Below, in pieces: positions 23,638-43,139 of a DNA stretch of 64,000 nt (position 1 is its first letter; each line of letters opens with the position of its first letter). A program made the position numbers and the translations under genes. Origin of the DNA: a bacterium (lineage in GTDB: Bacteria; Myxococcota_A; Bradymonadia; UBA7976; UBA1532); contig JAUHYW010000002.1 of assembly GCA_030426085.1 (NCBI GenBank), forward strand, positions 62,001-126,000. The letters are read 5' to 3'. The notes under the pieces are model-generated. The model was not told the DNA's origin and did not search any database. It saw nothing but the letters and a program-made list of their open reading frames with translations.

Positions 23638-24465
23638 CTACTTCCGGCCGCGGCGACGGACGATGAAGCGATCGGTCCGACGGTTCTTCCGGGTCTTCTT
23701 GCCCTTGGTGGGCTTGCCCCAAGGGCTGACCGGGTGACGACCACCCGAGGTCCGCCCCTCACCACCACCATGCGGATGGTCGACGGGGTTCATGGCGACG
23801 CCGCGCACCTTGGGCCGCCGGCCCAGCCAGCGGCTGCGCCCGGCCTTGCCGAGCTTGATGTTGCCGTGCTCCTCGTTTCCGACCTGGCCGATCGTGGCCC
23901 GGCAGTTGAGGTGCACACGGCGGACTTCGCCCGAGGGCAGCCGGATCTGGCTCCAGTCGTCTTCCTTCGCCAGAAGCTGCGCGGCCACCCCCGCGGCGCG
24001 GCAGAGCTTCGCTCCACCGCCGATCTTCAGCTCGATCGCGTGGATCACGGTGCCGACCGGGATGTTGCGCAGCGGCAGGCTGTTGCCGGGCTTGATGTCT
24101 GCCTCGCGGCTCGACAGCAGCTCGTCACCCACCGAGACCCCCTTGGGGGCGAGGATGTAGCGCCGGTCGCCGTCGGCGTAGACCAGCAGCGCGATCCGGG
24201 CGCTCCGGTTGGGATCGTACTCGATGCTCTCGATGCGAGCCGGCACGCCGTACTTGTCCCGCCGGAAGTCGATGACCCGGTAGCGCCGCTTGTGGCCCCC
24301 GCCGCGACGGCGGACGGTGATCCGGCCGTAGACGTTACGCCCGCTCTGCTTGCGCAGGGCGCGGGTGAGCTTCTTCAGCGGGCCGGTCGCGGTCACGCCA
24401 GCGAAGTCCGAAGAACTCATGTTGCGCCGGCCGGGCGACGTCGGCTTGTACTTCTTGATCCCCAT
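23638..24465 (-). CDS. rplB: 50S ribosomal protein L2
   Basis: A 275-residue L2, essential for subunit association and the peptidyl-transferase centre. It starts [14 protein letters not shown], has the OB and SH3-like domains, and the highly conserved [19 protein letters not shown] near the C-terminus, including the functionally important His. 3 bp after rplW. Confidence 0.98.
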   Translation of the reverse strand: MGIKKYKPTSPGRRNMSSSDFAGVTATGPLKKLTRALRKQSGRNVYGRITVRRRGGGHKRRYRVIDFRRDKYGVPARIESIEYDPNRSARIALLVYADGDRRYILAPKGVSVGDELLSSREADIKPGNSLPLRNIPVGTVIHAIELKIGGGAKLCRAAGVAAQLLAKEDDWSQIRLPSGEVRRVHLNCRATIGQVGNEEHGNIKLGKAGRSRWLGRRPKVRGVAMNPVDHPHGGGEGRTSGGRHPVSPWGKPTKGKKTRKNRRTDRFIVRRRGRK

Positions 24466-24468
24466 CGG

Positions 24469-24798
24469 TCATTCCTCCGGGATATCGAGTTCGCCCAGGT
24501 CGTCGAGCGCCTCGAAGAACTCGACTTCCTCGCCCGGGGCGAGGGTGACGATGGCCTTCTTCCAGTTGGGCCGCTGCCCGAAACGACGCCCCATGCGCTT
24601 GACCTTGCCGCGCACGATGGCGGTGTTCACCGAGAGCACCTTGACTTCGAGCAGACGCTCGACGGCCTCGCGGATCTGCACCTTGTTGGCGTCGGACCGC
24701 ACCCGGAAGACCACCTGGTTGTCGTCTTCCTTCTGGATGGTGGTCTTCTCGGTCACGATCGGGCGACGGAGAACGCTATGGATGTCGCTGCGCCTCAT
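24469..24798 (-). CDS. rplW: 50S ribosomal protein L23
   Basis: A 109-residue L23 at the tunnel exit, the trigger-factor and SRP docking protein. Contains [17 protein letters not shown] and the rRNA-binding loop [20 protein letters not shown]. It has a slightly longer acidic C-terminus ([16 protein letters not shown]). It overlaps the rplD stop by 4 bp, so the two are coupled. Confidence 0.96.
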   Translation of the reverse strand: MRRSDIHSVLRRPIVTEKTTIQKEDDNQVVFRVRSDANKVQIREAVERLLEVKVLSVNTAIVRGKVKRMGRRFGQRPNWKKAIVTLAPGEEVEFFEALDDLGELDIPEE

Positions 24799-25415
24799 TT
24801 CGCCAGCGTCCCTTCCAACCGTCGGACCATCGGCTCGGAGAGCACGAGGAAGCGATGGTTGAGCACGTCGTAGAGGTTGAAGCCTTCGACGTTGAGGTAC
24901 TTGACCTTGGGCAGGTTGCGCACCGAGAGCTGCAGGTTCTCGTTCGGCCCGTCCACGACGAGGGCGTTGCCCTCGGCGAGCAGGTCGAAGATGCCGGCGG
25001 CGACCTTCGTCTTGGGCTCGGCGAAGGTCAACTCCTGCACCACAATCAACCTCTCCTGGGAGGCACGCAGGCTGAGCGCCGAGCGCAGGGCGCCCCGACG
25101 GACCTTCTTGTTGAGGCGATAGGCATAGCTGCGCGGCCGGGGGCCATGCACGATGCCACCGCCGACGTGGTTCGGCGCGCGACGGCTGCCCTGACGCGCT
25201 CGGCCGGTCCCCTTCTGGCGATAGGGCTTGCGCCCACCACCGGAGACCTCGCTACGCCCCTTCGTCGAGGCGTTGCCGGCCCGTCGCTTGGCCATCTGCC
25301 ACTTCACCACCTCGTAGAAGAGGTGCTGGTTGACCTCGACCGCGAAGACAGCGTCGGACACGTCGATCGTGCCGACCTCTTCGCGACTCAGGTTATACAC
25401 CGGGAGGGTAGCCAT
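24795..25415 (-). CDS. rplD: 50S ribosomal protein L4
   Basis: A 206-residue L4 with an exit-tunnel loop ([20 protein letters not shown]). In E. coli L4 also represses the S10 operon. Here it directly follows rpsJ with only 14 bp between; the usual intervening rplC is absent. ATG 25415. The rest of the sequence, including [19 protein letters not shown], is normal. Confidence 0.97.
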   Translation of the reverse strand: MATLPVYNLSREEVGTIDVSDAVFAVEVNQHLFYEVVKWQMAKRRAGNASTKGRSEVSGGGRKPYRQKGTGRARQGSRRAPNHVGGGIVHGPRPRSYAYRLNKKVRRGALRSALSLRASQERLIVVQELTFAEPKTKVAAGIFDLLAEGNALVVDGPNENLQLSVRNLPKVKYLNVEGFNLYDVLNHRFLVLSEPMVRRLEGTLAK

Positions 25416-25429
25416 CTCGACGATGCTCC

Positions 25430-25741
<312 letters not shown>

Positions 25742-25861
25742 TTCGAACGTCCTGCTCAGTCTACCGGTCGCCGGTGAGCCCCATGGAGCCACCAAGCGGA
25801 CCACAATGTCTGCCGTCGCCGCGTACCATGCGGCGGCTTCGTTTCACGGCCGCGGAGGCCG

Positions 25862-27976
<2,115 letters not shown>

Positions 27977-28013
27977 GACGTTTCGGGAGCCTCGAGGCGC
28001 GCAACAGGCGCGT

Positions 28014-28484
28014 TTACCAGCGGTAGTGGGCAAAAGCCTTGTTGGCTTCGGCCATCTTGTGGGTATCGTCCTTCTTCTTGGCCGCGTTGCCGCGACCGGC
28101 GGCCGCGTCCATGAGCTCGCCAGCGAGCTTCTCGGCCATCGTCTTCTCGTGCCGCTTGCGGGCGTACGAGATGAGCCAGCGAATGCCCAGCGCGGTGCGC
28201 CGCTCGCCCCGGATCTCGACCGGGACCTGGTAGGTCGACCCGCCGACCCGGCGGCTCTTGACCTCGAGCGAAGGCTTCACGTTCTCGACGGCCTTCTTGA
28301 AGATCCGCAGCGGGTCGTCCTTCGTCCGGCGCTCGATGATGTCGAAGGCGCCGTACAGGATCCGCTCGGCCACGGACTTCTTGCCCCGCAGCATGAGGCA
28401 ATTGATGAACTTGGCCACGAGCCGATCGCCGTACCGAGGATCGGGCTGGACCTTGCGCTTGGGAACGTCTCGACGACGCGGCAT
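28014..28484 (-). CDS. rpsG: 30S ribosomal protein S7
   Basis: A 156-residue S7 that nucleates the 30S head. It starts [20 protein letters not shown] and has the beta-hairpin region [16 protein letters not shown]. Standard bacterial length and C-terminus ([11 protein letters not shown]). It lies 13 bp after rpsL, so the wide E. coli-type regulatory spacer between rpsL and rpsG is missing. Confidence 0.97.
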   Translation of the reverse strand: MPRRRDVPKRKVQPDPRYGDRLVAKFINCLMLRGKKSVAERILYGAFDIIERRTKDDPLRIFKKAVENVKPSLEVKSRRVGGSTYQVPVEIRGERRTALGIRWLISYARKRHEKTMAEKLAGELMDAAAGRGNAAKKKDDTHKMAEANKAFAHYRW

Positions 28485-28497
28485 CGCTCAGGTCTCC

Positions 28498-28872
28498 TTA
28501 CTTCTTCGGGCGCTTGGCGCCGTACTTGGAGCGCCCCTGCTTGCGGGCGTTGACGCCGGTGGCGTCGAGGGTGCCTCGGATGATGTGGTAGCGCACACCG
28601 GGCAGATCCTTGACACGCCCGCCGCGGATGAGCACCACCGAGTGCTCCTGCAGGTTGTGCCCTTCACCCGGGATGTAGCTGGTGACCTCGATGCCGTTGG
28701 TCAGCCGCACACGGGCGACCTTGCGCAGAGCCGAGTTCGGCTTCTTCGGCGTGGAGGTGTAGACCCGGACGCAGACCCCGCGCTTCTGGGGGCACTGCTG
28801 AAGGGCCGGAGCGGTCGCCTTCTTCGCCTTGCGCTTGCGGCCCATCCGGACCAGCTGGCTGATCGTCGGCAT
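28498..28872 (-). CDS. rpsL: 30S ribosomal protein S12
   Basis: A 124-residue S12 of the decoding centre. It starts [15 protein letters not shown] and contains [15 protein letters not shown] and [12 protein letters not shown]. Lys43 and Lys88, the classical streptomycin-resistance positions, are unchanged, predicting a sensitive-type S12. ATG 28872 has AAGGTGGG upstream. First gene of the str unit, with its own promoter and a structured ~220-nt leader. Confidence 0.97.
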   Translation of the reverse strand: MPTISQLVRMGRKRKAKKATAPALQQCPQKRGVCVRVYTSTPKKPNSALRKVARVRLTNGIEVTSYIPGEGHNLQEHSVVLIRGGRVKDLPGVRYHIIRGTLDATGVNARKQGRSKYGAKRPKK

Positions 28873-29100
28873 TCGATTCCCACCTTCGTACGACTGCACA
28901 TCGCAGTCGTCGTGAACGAAACGGTCTTGCGGAAGTAGGGAGGGTCGCTGCGAGTCGCAGCAAGGGCATGTGCCGGAGCAGCATGCCATCCCCCCGAGGG
29001 TTCGGCCGGCGCGAGTCGCGTCGGCCGCCTTCCGGGAAGTCGCCCGGGCCCCCCTTTTGGGCGGTCCCTGACACCGTCCGACCGTTGGCGGACAGTGGCG
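28873..29100 (-). promoter_or_regulatory. Structured 5' leader of rpsL
   Basis: About 220 nt between the promoter and rpsL. On the minus strand it has a hairpin ACGACTGC/GCAGTCGT (8 bp, 5-base loop) ~20 bases before the ribosome site, a second GCTGCG/CGCAGC hairpin and a third built on CGGCC/GGCCG. No short leader peptide is convincing. The rest of this ~300-bp gene-free stretch holds the promoter and the rpoC 3' flank. Confidence 0.6.
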
Positions 29101-29102
29101 GC

Positions 29103-29130
29103 ATTATAGAGATTCCGGTTTCAGGGTCAA
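29103..29130 (-). promoter_or_regulatory. Promoter of rpsL-rpsG-fusA
   Basis: On the minus strand TTGACC (29130-29125), a 16-bp spacer and a perfect TATAAT (29108-29103). It is about 43 bp beyond the rpoC stop and would start RNA near 29096. Confidence 0.85.
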
Positions 29131-29172
29131 CCTCGAAGATCATTTTTCTCCGAGGCAGACGCCTACCGGGCC

Positions 29173-33309
<4,137 letters not shown>

Positions 33310-33334
33310 CGCGCGTCCTCTCTCACTGGGTGGA

Positions 33335-37501
<4,167 letters not shown>

Positions 37502-37597
37502 GCAGGGCTCCTGTTCGAGCAGAGGGTGCGGACGCGGAAGAATCGGACGTCGAACATCGGGCGCGGCCAATCAATTCCCGATGCCAAACGTGAAACG

Positions 37598-37664
37598 GCG
37601 TCATCGCGCAGCCGGCGCGATGACGCAACATGTTTTGACCGGCGGGCCCGAGAGCCCGCCGGTC
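37598..37664 (-). promoter_or_regulatory. Tandem hairpins in rplL-rpoB spacer
   Basis: Two perfect stems. The first is 10 bp at 37637-37664 (GACCGGCGGG/CCCGCCGGTC, 8-base loop); the second is 11 bp at 37598-37626 (GCGTCATCGCG/CGCGATGACGC, 7-base loop). Neither is followed by a U-run in the minus-strand RNA. This is the position of the attenuator and RNase III site in E. coli, so partial termination or processing between rplL and rpoB is likely. Confidence 0.75.
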
Positions 37665-37677
37665 GCGACAGCGAGAT

Positions 37678-38058
37678 CTACTTGATCTCGACGCTGCCGC
37701 CGGCTTCCTCGATCTGCGCCTTGACCGACTCCGCCTCTTCCTTGGAGATCCCCTCCTTGAGGGTGGTCGGGGCGCCGTCGACGGCGGCCTTGGCCTCCTT
37801 GAGGCCCAGGCCGGTCAGGCTGCGCACGACCTTGATGACCGGGATCTTCTTGGCGCCGGCGCTGGTCAGCACGACGTCGAACTCGGTCTGCTCCTCGGCG
37901 GCGGCCTCGGCCCCACCGCCGGCGGGACCGGCCACGGCCACCGCGGCCGCGGCGCTCACGCCCCACTTGTCCTCGAGCTCCTTCGTGATGTCGGCGATCT
38001 GGAGCACGGTGAGGTTGCTGAGCCAGTCGACGACCTGCTCGCGGGTGATATCGGACAT
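37678..38058 (-). CDS. rplL: 50S ribosomal protein L7/L12
   Basis: A 126-residue stalk protein that recruits translation GTPases. N-terminal dimerisation part, Ala/Gly-rich hinge ([22 protein letters not shown], ~33-55) and C-terminal domain with [27 protein letters not shown]. It follows rplJ by 51 bp. The spacer to rpoB carries tandem hairpins, consistent with higher L12 than beta synthesis. Confidence 0.97.
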   Translation of the reverse strand: MSDITREQVVDWLSNLTVLQIADITKELEDKWGVSAAAAVAVAGPAGGGAEAAAEEQTEFDVVLTSAGAKKIPVIKVVRSLTGLGLKEAKAAVDGAPTTLKEGISKEEAESVKAQIEEAGGSVEIK

Positions 38059-38109
38059 TCTGCTTCTCCCTGGATGATTCGGGCTATTCGCGTTCAGCGA
38101 TGGTTGTGG

Positions 38110-38628
38110 TCAGCCTTCGAGCTGTTGCGCGCGGGCCTGGAGCACGCGCACGAACTGCGTAGGTCCTGCGATCAGCGTGCGGACGAACTTCGTCGGCACA
38201 CCGGCGATGACGCTCAACAGCTTGCCCCGCAGCTCGTCCTTGCCGGGCAGCTTCGAGAGCTGCTCGACCCCCGAGGGGTCCAGCAGCTTGCCGTCGAGCC
38301 AGGCCCCCTTGAGGACCAGCTTGTCGTTGTCCTTCGCGAACTCGGTCAGGATCTTCGCCGGAGCCGTCGGATCGTCGTCGTGGTAGGCGATGGCCGAGTT
38401 GCCCCGGAACATCTCCCCCAGGTTCTCCTTGGTCGAACCCTTGATCGCCTGACGCGCCAATGTGTTCTTGACGACCTCGAACTTGACGTCGGCCTTGCGC
38501 AGCTCGCTCCGGAGTCCAGTGACCTGCTCTACAGTCAGGCCCTTGAAGTCCGTCACGATCACCGCTGGGACGTCGGCCAAGGCAACCCTCAACCGTTCGA
38601 TGACCGCCGATTTCTCGGTGCGGTTCAA
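38110..38628 (-). CDS. rplJ: 50S ribosomal protein L10
   Basis: A 172-residue L10 that anchors L7/L12 dimers. It starts NRTEKSAVIERLRVALAD and has FKVVKNTLARQA-type sequence. The start is TTG 38628 with AAAGGGGG upstream; there is no nearer in-frame ATG or GTG. The long helical C-terminus ends LQARAQQLEG. Preceded by an L10-type leader, so it is probably autoregulated by L10-(L12)4 binding. Confidence 0.95.
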   Translation of the reverse strand: MNRTEKSAVIERLRVALADVPAVIVTDFKGLTVEQVTGLRSELRKADVKFEVVKNTLARQAIKGSTKENLGEMFRGNSAIAYHDDDPTAPAKILTEFAKDNDKLVLKGAWLDGKLLDPSGVEQLSKLPGKDELRGKLLSVIAGVPTKFVRTLIAGPTQFVRVLQARAQQLEG

Positions 38629-38639
38629 ATCGATCGACC

Positions 38640-38800
38640 CCCTTTACTCAATGGCCTTCCGCCGGGCCCGCCCCGAAGGACGAGCTGCAGCGGGGGGTGC
38701 TGCCACACGAACAGCCCGACCCCGCCTCGGCGGGCTCCCGGGGTGAATCCCCGTGGATTTGAGCACATGCACCCGCTGTCTCTGGCCGGTCGGCCCAATG
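38640..38800 (-). promoter_or_regulatory. L10 leader (rplJ autoregulatory RNA)
   Basis: The rplA-rplJ spacer of 184 bp contains, in minus-strand RNA, GCCAGAGACAGCGGGTGC (38786-38769), which matches the conserved core of the ribosomal L10 leader, and a downstream GCAGCACCCCCCGCTGC stretch able to pair with it. L10 leaders bind the L10-L12 complex and block rplJ translation (family knowledge). Confidence 0.7.
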
Positions 38801-38812
38801 TGTTCTCTCGAA

Positions 38813-39523
38813 TCAGAATCCGGCTTCCGCCTGGAGGCTCGGCACGTCGAGGCGGATGCCGGGGCCCATGGTCGAGGTCAGCGTGACCTGCTTCATGTAG
38901 ATCCCCTTCGCCGTCGACGGCTTGAGCCGCATGAGCGTCTCGATGAGCGCGATGAGGTTGCCCCGCAGCGCGCTCTCCTCGAACGACTTCTTGCCGATCG
39001 GGGCGTGCACGATGCCCGCCTTGTCGACCCGGAACTCGACCCGACCGGCCTTCATCTCCTGCACGGCACGCTGCACGTCGAACGTCACCGTACCGACCTT
39101 CGGGTTGGGCATCAGGCCACGGGGGCCGAGGATGCGCCCGATGCGACCCACGAGGCCCATCATGTCGGGCGTCGCGACCGCCTTGTCGAAGTCCAGCCAG
39201 CCCTCGTCCTTGATCCGGGCGACGAGATCATCGCCCCCGACGAAGTCGGCGCCCGCCTCGCGGGCCTCGGCGGCCTTTTCGCCCTTGGCGAAGACCGCGA
39301 CCCGCACCGGCTTGCCGAGCCCGTGGGGGTAGACGACCGCGCCCCGGACCATCTGGTCGGCGTGCCGGGGGTTGACCCCGAGGTTCACCGCAACCTCGAC
39401 GGTCTCGTCGAAGCGGGCGAAGCTGGTCTTCTTCAGCAGGGCGAGCCCGATCTCGGAACCATAGTTCTGGGTCCGATCGATCTGCTCGACCATGCGGCGA
39501 TAATTCTTTCCACGCCTGGGCAT
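38813..39523 (-). CDS. rplA: 50S ribosomal protein L1
   Basis: A 236-residue L1 of the mobile L1 stalk, moving deacylated tRNA to the E site. It starts [16 protein letters not shown] and includes [19 protein letters not shown]-type sequence and the second domain motif [18 protein letters not shown] 39523 is used; an extension to 39556 is Gly/Arg-rich. In E. coli L1 represses rplK-rplA. 79 bp after rplK. Confidence 0.97.
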   Translation of the reverse strand: MPRRGKNYRRMVEQIDRTQNYGSEIGLALLKKTSFARFDETVEVAVNLGVNPRHADQMVRGAVVYPHGLGKPVRVAVFAKGEKAAEAREAGADFVGGDDLVARIKDEGWLDFDKAVATPDMMGLVGRIGRILGPRGLMPNPKVGTVTFDVQRAVQEMKAGRVEFRVDKAGIVHAPIGKKSFEESALRGNLIALIETLMRLKPSTAKGIYMKQVTLTSTMGPGIRLDVPSLQAEAGF

Positions 39524-39602
39524 GACTCTTCCTCTCGCGTGACCCGGTCCGAACACGCCGCCGCCGGCGCTCCCGGGTGGTTACATGGGCCAGCGTCCCC
39601 GC

Positions 39603-40028
39603 TCAGCCCTGAATGACGAGCCCCATCGACCGCGCGGTCCCCGACACGGTCCGGAAGGCCGAGTCCTCGCTGTCGGTGTTCAGGTCGGGCAGCTTGATGC
39701 GCGCGATCTCGCGGATCTGCTCCTCGGTGACCGTGCCGACCTTGGTCTTGTTGGGCTCACCGGAGCCCTTCTCGATACCGGCGGCCTTGAGCAGCAGCAC
39801 CGCAGCGGGCGGGGTCTTGGTGATGAAGCTGAACGAGCGATCGGCGAAGACCGTGATCACCACCGGGATGATCATCCCGATCTGGTCCGCCGTCCGCGAG
39901 TTGAACTCCTTGACGAACTGCATGATGTTCACGCCGTGCTGACCCAGCGCCGGGCCCACAGGGGGCGACGGGTTGGCCTTGCCAGCGGGAACCTGCAGCT
40001 TGATATAGCCGGTGACCTTCTTGGCCAT
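39603..40028 (-). CDS. rplK: 50S ribosomal protein L11
   Basis: A 141-residue L11 of the GTPase-associated centre, with thiostrepton-site Pro residues in the N-terminal domain ([20 protein letters not shown]). The C-terminal rRNA-binding domain includes [11 protein letters not shown]. Standard length; 29 bp after nusG. L11 also mediates stringent activation of RelA (family knowledge). Confidence 0.97.
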   Translation of the reverse strand: MAKKVTGYIKLQVPAGKANPSPPVGPALGQHGVNIMQFVKEFNSRTADQIGMIIPVVITVFADRSFSFITKTPPAAVLLLKAAGIEKGSGEPNKTKVGTVTEEQIREIARIKLPDLNTDSEDSAFRTVSGTARSMGLVIQG

Positions 40029-40057
40029 GGCGGAGACTCCTCAATCGGACGGATGAA

Positions 40058-40597
40058 TCAGGCCTTCTCGACCTGACTGAAATCGAGTTCGACCGGCGTG
40101 GCGCGGCCGAAGATGCTCACCAGGACCCGCAGCTTGCTCTTGTCGACGTTCACTTCGTCGACGGTCCCGTTGAAGTTGGCGAACGGACCGTCGGTGACCC
40201 GCACGGTCTCACCCTCTTCGAAGCGCTGCTTGGGCGCCGGGCTGGCGGTGCCTTCTTCGATCTGGTTCGTGATGCGCTGGACCTCGTGGTCGGGCACCGG
40301 CCGCACCGACCCCGGGTCCTTCCCACCCCCCACGAACCCCGAGACCCGCGGCGTATCGTTGACGATGTGCCAGGTCTGGGTGTTGAGCTCCATCTTCACG
40401 AAGATGTAGCCGGGGAAGAACTTGCGCGCCGGGCCCCGCCGACCCTCGCGCTGCGCGTCACCTTCGTTCTCCCGGGGCACGAGGATCTCGGAGAACAACT
40501 CCTCGGCATCGTGCTGCTTGATCCGCTCGGCGAGAGCGGTCTCGACCCGGTTCTCGTAGCCGGAGTAGGTGTGTACGACGTACCACTTGTGTGCCAT
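40058..40597 (-). CDS. nusG: Transcription antitermination factor NusG
   Basis: A 179-residue NusG. NGN domain at 1-~118 ([34 protein letters not shown]) binds the RNA polymerase clamp. The KOW domain at ~127-179 ([23 protein letters not shown]) contacts Rho or S10. Both partners' genes, rpoBC and rpsJ, are in this block. 39 bp after secE. Confidence 0.97.
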   Translation of the reverse strand: MAHKWYVVHTYSGYENRVETALAERIKQHDAEELFSEILVPRENEGDAQREGRRGPARKFFPGYIFVKMELNTQTWHIVNDTPRVSGFVGGGKDPGSVRPVPDHEVQRITNQIEEGTASPAPKQRFEEGETVRVTDGPFANFNGTVDEVNVDKSKLRVLVSIFGRATPVELDFSQVEKA

Positions 40598-40636
40598 GGT
40601 TCCTCTCCGGGTGTCCGGGTACCGCGAGGCTCGACC

Positions 40637-41020
40637 TCAGCCGCCCAGGATGAGGTTGGTCAGGTTGCCGAAGACCTGGTCGAAGACCCAAAGGATCATC
40701 GCGACGATCATGGTCACCACGATGGTCATCTTGGAGTTGTTCTTGGTCTCTTCCCAGGTCGGCCAGGTCACCTTGACGAGTTCGTCGGCCACCTCGTTGA
40801 CCACGGGCCGCACCTGCGAACTGCGCCACGACCAGAAGAGCAGCGCGACGGCCGCGCCAGCTCCGAGAAGGGTCGTGGTGGTGAAGTCCTTGCCGAGCAG
40901 GTGGGCATTGCGCATGCCGGCCACGCCGAACAACAGCCCGAAGGTCTTGGCGAAGATCGCCCACGCGATGAGCGTCGAGCCCGCGTAGAACAGGTTGACC
41001 ATTCGCTTGCTGCGGTCCAT
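40637..41020 (-). CDS. secE: Preprotein translocase subunit SecE
   Basis: A 127-residue SecE with the long, E. coli-like three-helix plan: hydrophobic segments near 10-32, 50-64 and 98-118, and the conserved amphipathic stretch ELVKVTWPTWEETKNN just before the last helix. Most bacterial phyla have a short one-helix SecE, so the long form is notable. It sits between rpmG and nusG. Confidence 0.93.
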   Translation of the reverse strand: MDRSKRMVNLFYAGSTLIAWAIFAKTFGLLFGVAGMRNAHLLGKDFTTTTLLGAGAAVALLFWSWRSSQVRPVVNEVADELVKVTWPTWEETKNNSKMTIVVTMIVAMILWVFDQVFGNLTNLILGG

Positions 41021-41075
41021 GCGTCTCCCTCAATCGGGTCACGAGGCAGGGCGGCGTTCACGCCGGGATCCGAAC

Positions 41076-41237
41076 CTATTGACCTTCTCGATGCTCAGTG
41101 TGGCGCTGACAGGTCGGGCAGTACTTGTTGAGGACGAGCTTGCCTCGTACCGCGTCCCTGCTCTTCGAGAGCGAGTAGTTGCGCGTTCCGCAGATCGTGC
41201 ACTCGAGACCGATTCGAATTCGGCTCTTGCGGGGCAC
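41076..41237 (-). CDS. rpmG: 50S ribosomal protein L33
   Basis: A 53-residue L33 read from the bases, starting GTG 41237 and ending TAG 41076: PRKSRIRIGLECTICGTRN, continuing to KYCPTCQRHTEHREGQ. Four Cys (13, 16, 40 and 43) form the zinc ribbon, so it is the zinc-dependent type. An AGGAAAG ribosome site precedes the GTG. It lies between tuf and secE, the common tuf-rpmG-secE-nusG order. Confidence 0.92.
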   Translation of the reverse strand: MPRKSRIRIGLECTICGTRNYSLSKSRDAVRGKLVLNKYCPTCQRHTEHREGQ

Positions 41238-41262
41238 GGGCCTTCTTTCCTCAGACAGGCCG

Positions 41263-41324
41263 AAACCCGGTCAGCGACCGCCGACCGGGTTTCATGCGGG
41301 TGCGCTCGCTCGACAGGCGAGCGC
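41263..41324 (-). promoter_or_regulatory. Tandem hairpins between tuf and rpmG
   Basis: A 10-bp perfect stem at 41263-41292 (AAACCCGGTC/GACCGGGTTT, 10-base loop) and an 8-bp perfect stem at 41302-41324 (GCGCTCGC/GCGAGCGC, 7-base loop). They directly follow the tuf stop in the minus-strand RNA. No long U-run follows, so attenuation or 3'-end processing that keeps tuf above rpmG-secE-nusG is the best reading. Confidence 0.7.
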
Positions 41325-41332
41325 CCTGCGTT

Positions 41333-42517
<1,185 letters not shown>

Positions 42518-42590
42518 CTGAACGCGCCTCCTGATGTTCTGGCCCGACTCGCTCCGCGCGGAGAGGGCACCTTCTTGCCGTTCGTTTCAG

Positions 42591-42666
42591 TGGAGCCGAC
42601 GACCGGACTTGAACCGGTGACCCCGTCCTTACCAAGGACGTGCTCTACCTACTGAGCTACGCCGGC
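42591..42666 (-). tRNA. tRNA-Thr(GGT)
   Basis: Cloverleaf read on the minus strand with acceptor GCCGGCG/CGTCGGC (one G-U pair), D-arm TAGCTCAGTAGG, anticodon loop CTTGGTA within GTCCT...AGGAC (anticodon GGT) and T-arm GGTTCAAGTCC. The 3' CCA is encoded. It is the last tRNA before tuf. Confidence 0.95.
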
Positions 42667-42712
42667 GTCGTGCCCGACACAGGCAAGTCCGCGTCGGGCA
42701 AAACAAAAATTG

Positions 42713-42785
42713 AGCGGGAGACGGGGTTCGAACCCGCGACATTCAGCTTGGAAGGCTGACGCTCTGCCAGCTGAGCTACTCCCGC
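42713..42785 (-). tRNA. tRNA-Gly(TCC)
   Basis: Acceptor GCGGGAG/CTCCCGC, anticodon stem TCAGC/GCTGA with loop CTTCCAA (anticodon TCC) and T-arm GGGTTCGAACCCC. The 3' end reads T-CAA, so CCA is not encoded, unlike the other three tRNAs here. A 7-bp hairpin GCCCGAC/GTCGGGC lies in the spacer to tRNA-Thr(GGT). Confidence 0.95.
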
Positions 42786-42816
42786 AACGGCCCGAAAACC
42801 GGACCGAAAACGACCA

Positions 42817-42901
42817 TGGTGGAGGGGGCAGGATTCGAACCTACGAAGGCTGAGCCGGCAGATTTACAGTCTGCTCCCGTTGTCCACTTGGGTACCCCTC
42901 C
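42817..42901 (-). tRNA. tRNA-Tyr(GTA)
   Basis: Type II tRNA with a long variable arm. Acceptor GGAGGGG/CCCCTCC, anticodon stem GCAGA/TCTGC with loop CTGTAAA (anticodon GTA), T-arm GGTTCGAATCC and an encoded CCA. A36-A37-A38 makes it a substrate type for MiaA/MiaB and hence MiaE, whose gene is at 52577-53158. Confidence 0.95.
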
Positions 42902-42939
42902 ACAGGATACTCATCTCTCGGCGTTCGACCGCCCCGCTC

Positions 42940-43015
42940 TGGAGCTGGCGAAGGGACTTGAACCCGCAACCTGCTGATTACAAATCAGCTGCTCTACCAA
43001 TTGAGCTACGCCAGC
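42940..43015 (-). tRNA. tRNA-Thr(TGT)
   Basis: Acceptor GCTGGCG/CGCCAGC with D-arm TAGCTCAATTGG. The anticodon stem is GCTGA/TCAGC with loop TTTGTAA (anticodon TGT); T-arm GGTTCAAGTCC, encoded CCA. First tRNA of the cluster, ~88 bp after the predicted start of transcription. Confidence 0.95.
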
Positions 43016-43109
43016 CTGAGACGGTCGCGGACCGTAACAGAGCGGGCGCGGGCTTTCAAGGACCAATCGATCGGATGCGCACCCCGATCGAAACGCCAAA
43101 GTGCGGCGG

Positions 43110-43138
43110 TTTATAGGGCAGCCTCCGAGCGAGGTCAA
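43110..43138 (-). promoter_or_regulatory. Promoter of the tRNA-tuf cluster
   Basis: On the minus strand TTGACC (43138-43133), a 17-bp spacer and TATAAA (43115-43110), followed by a GC-rich discriminator as expected for a stringently controlled stable-RNA promoter. The -35 begins two bases after the rlmB stop. Confidence 0.85.
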
Positions 43139-43139
43139 C

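Noticed and set aside
25742-25861. Promoter in the 120-bp fusA-rpsJ spacer
   Set aside because: TAGACT is present 14 bp before the rpsJ start but there is no -35 at a workable distance.
29131-29172. Hairpin after rpoC as a Rho-independent terminator
   Set aside because: The stem is interrupted by a bulge and is followed by A-rich, not U-rich, sequence in the minus-strand RNA.
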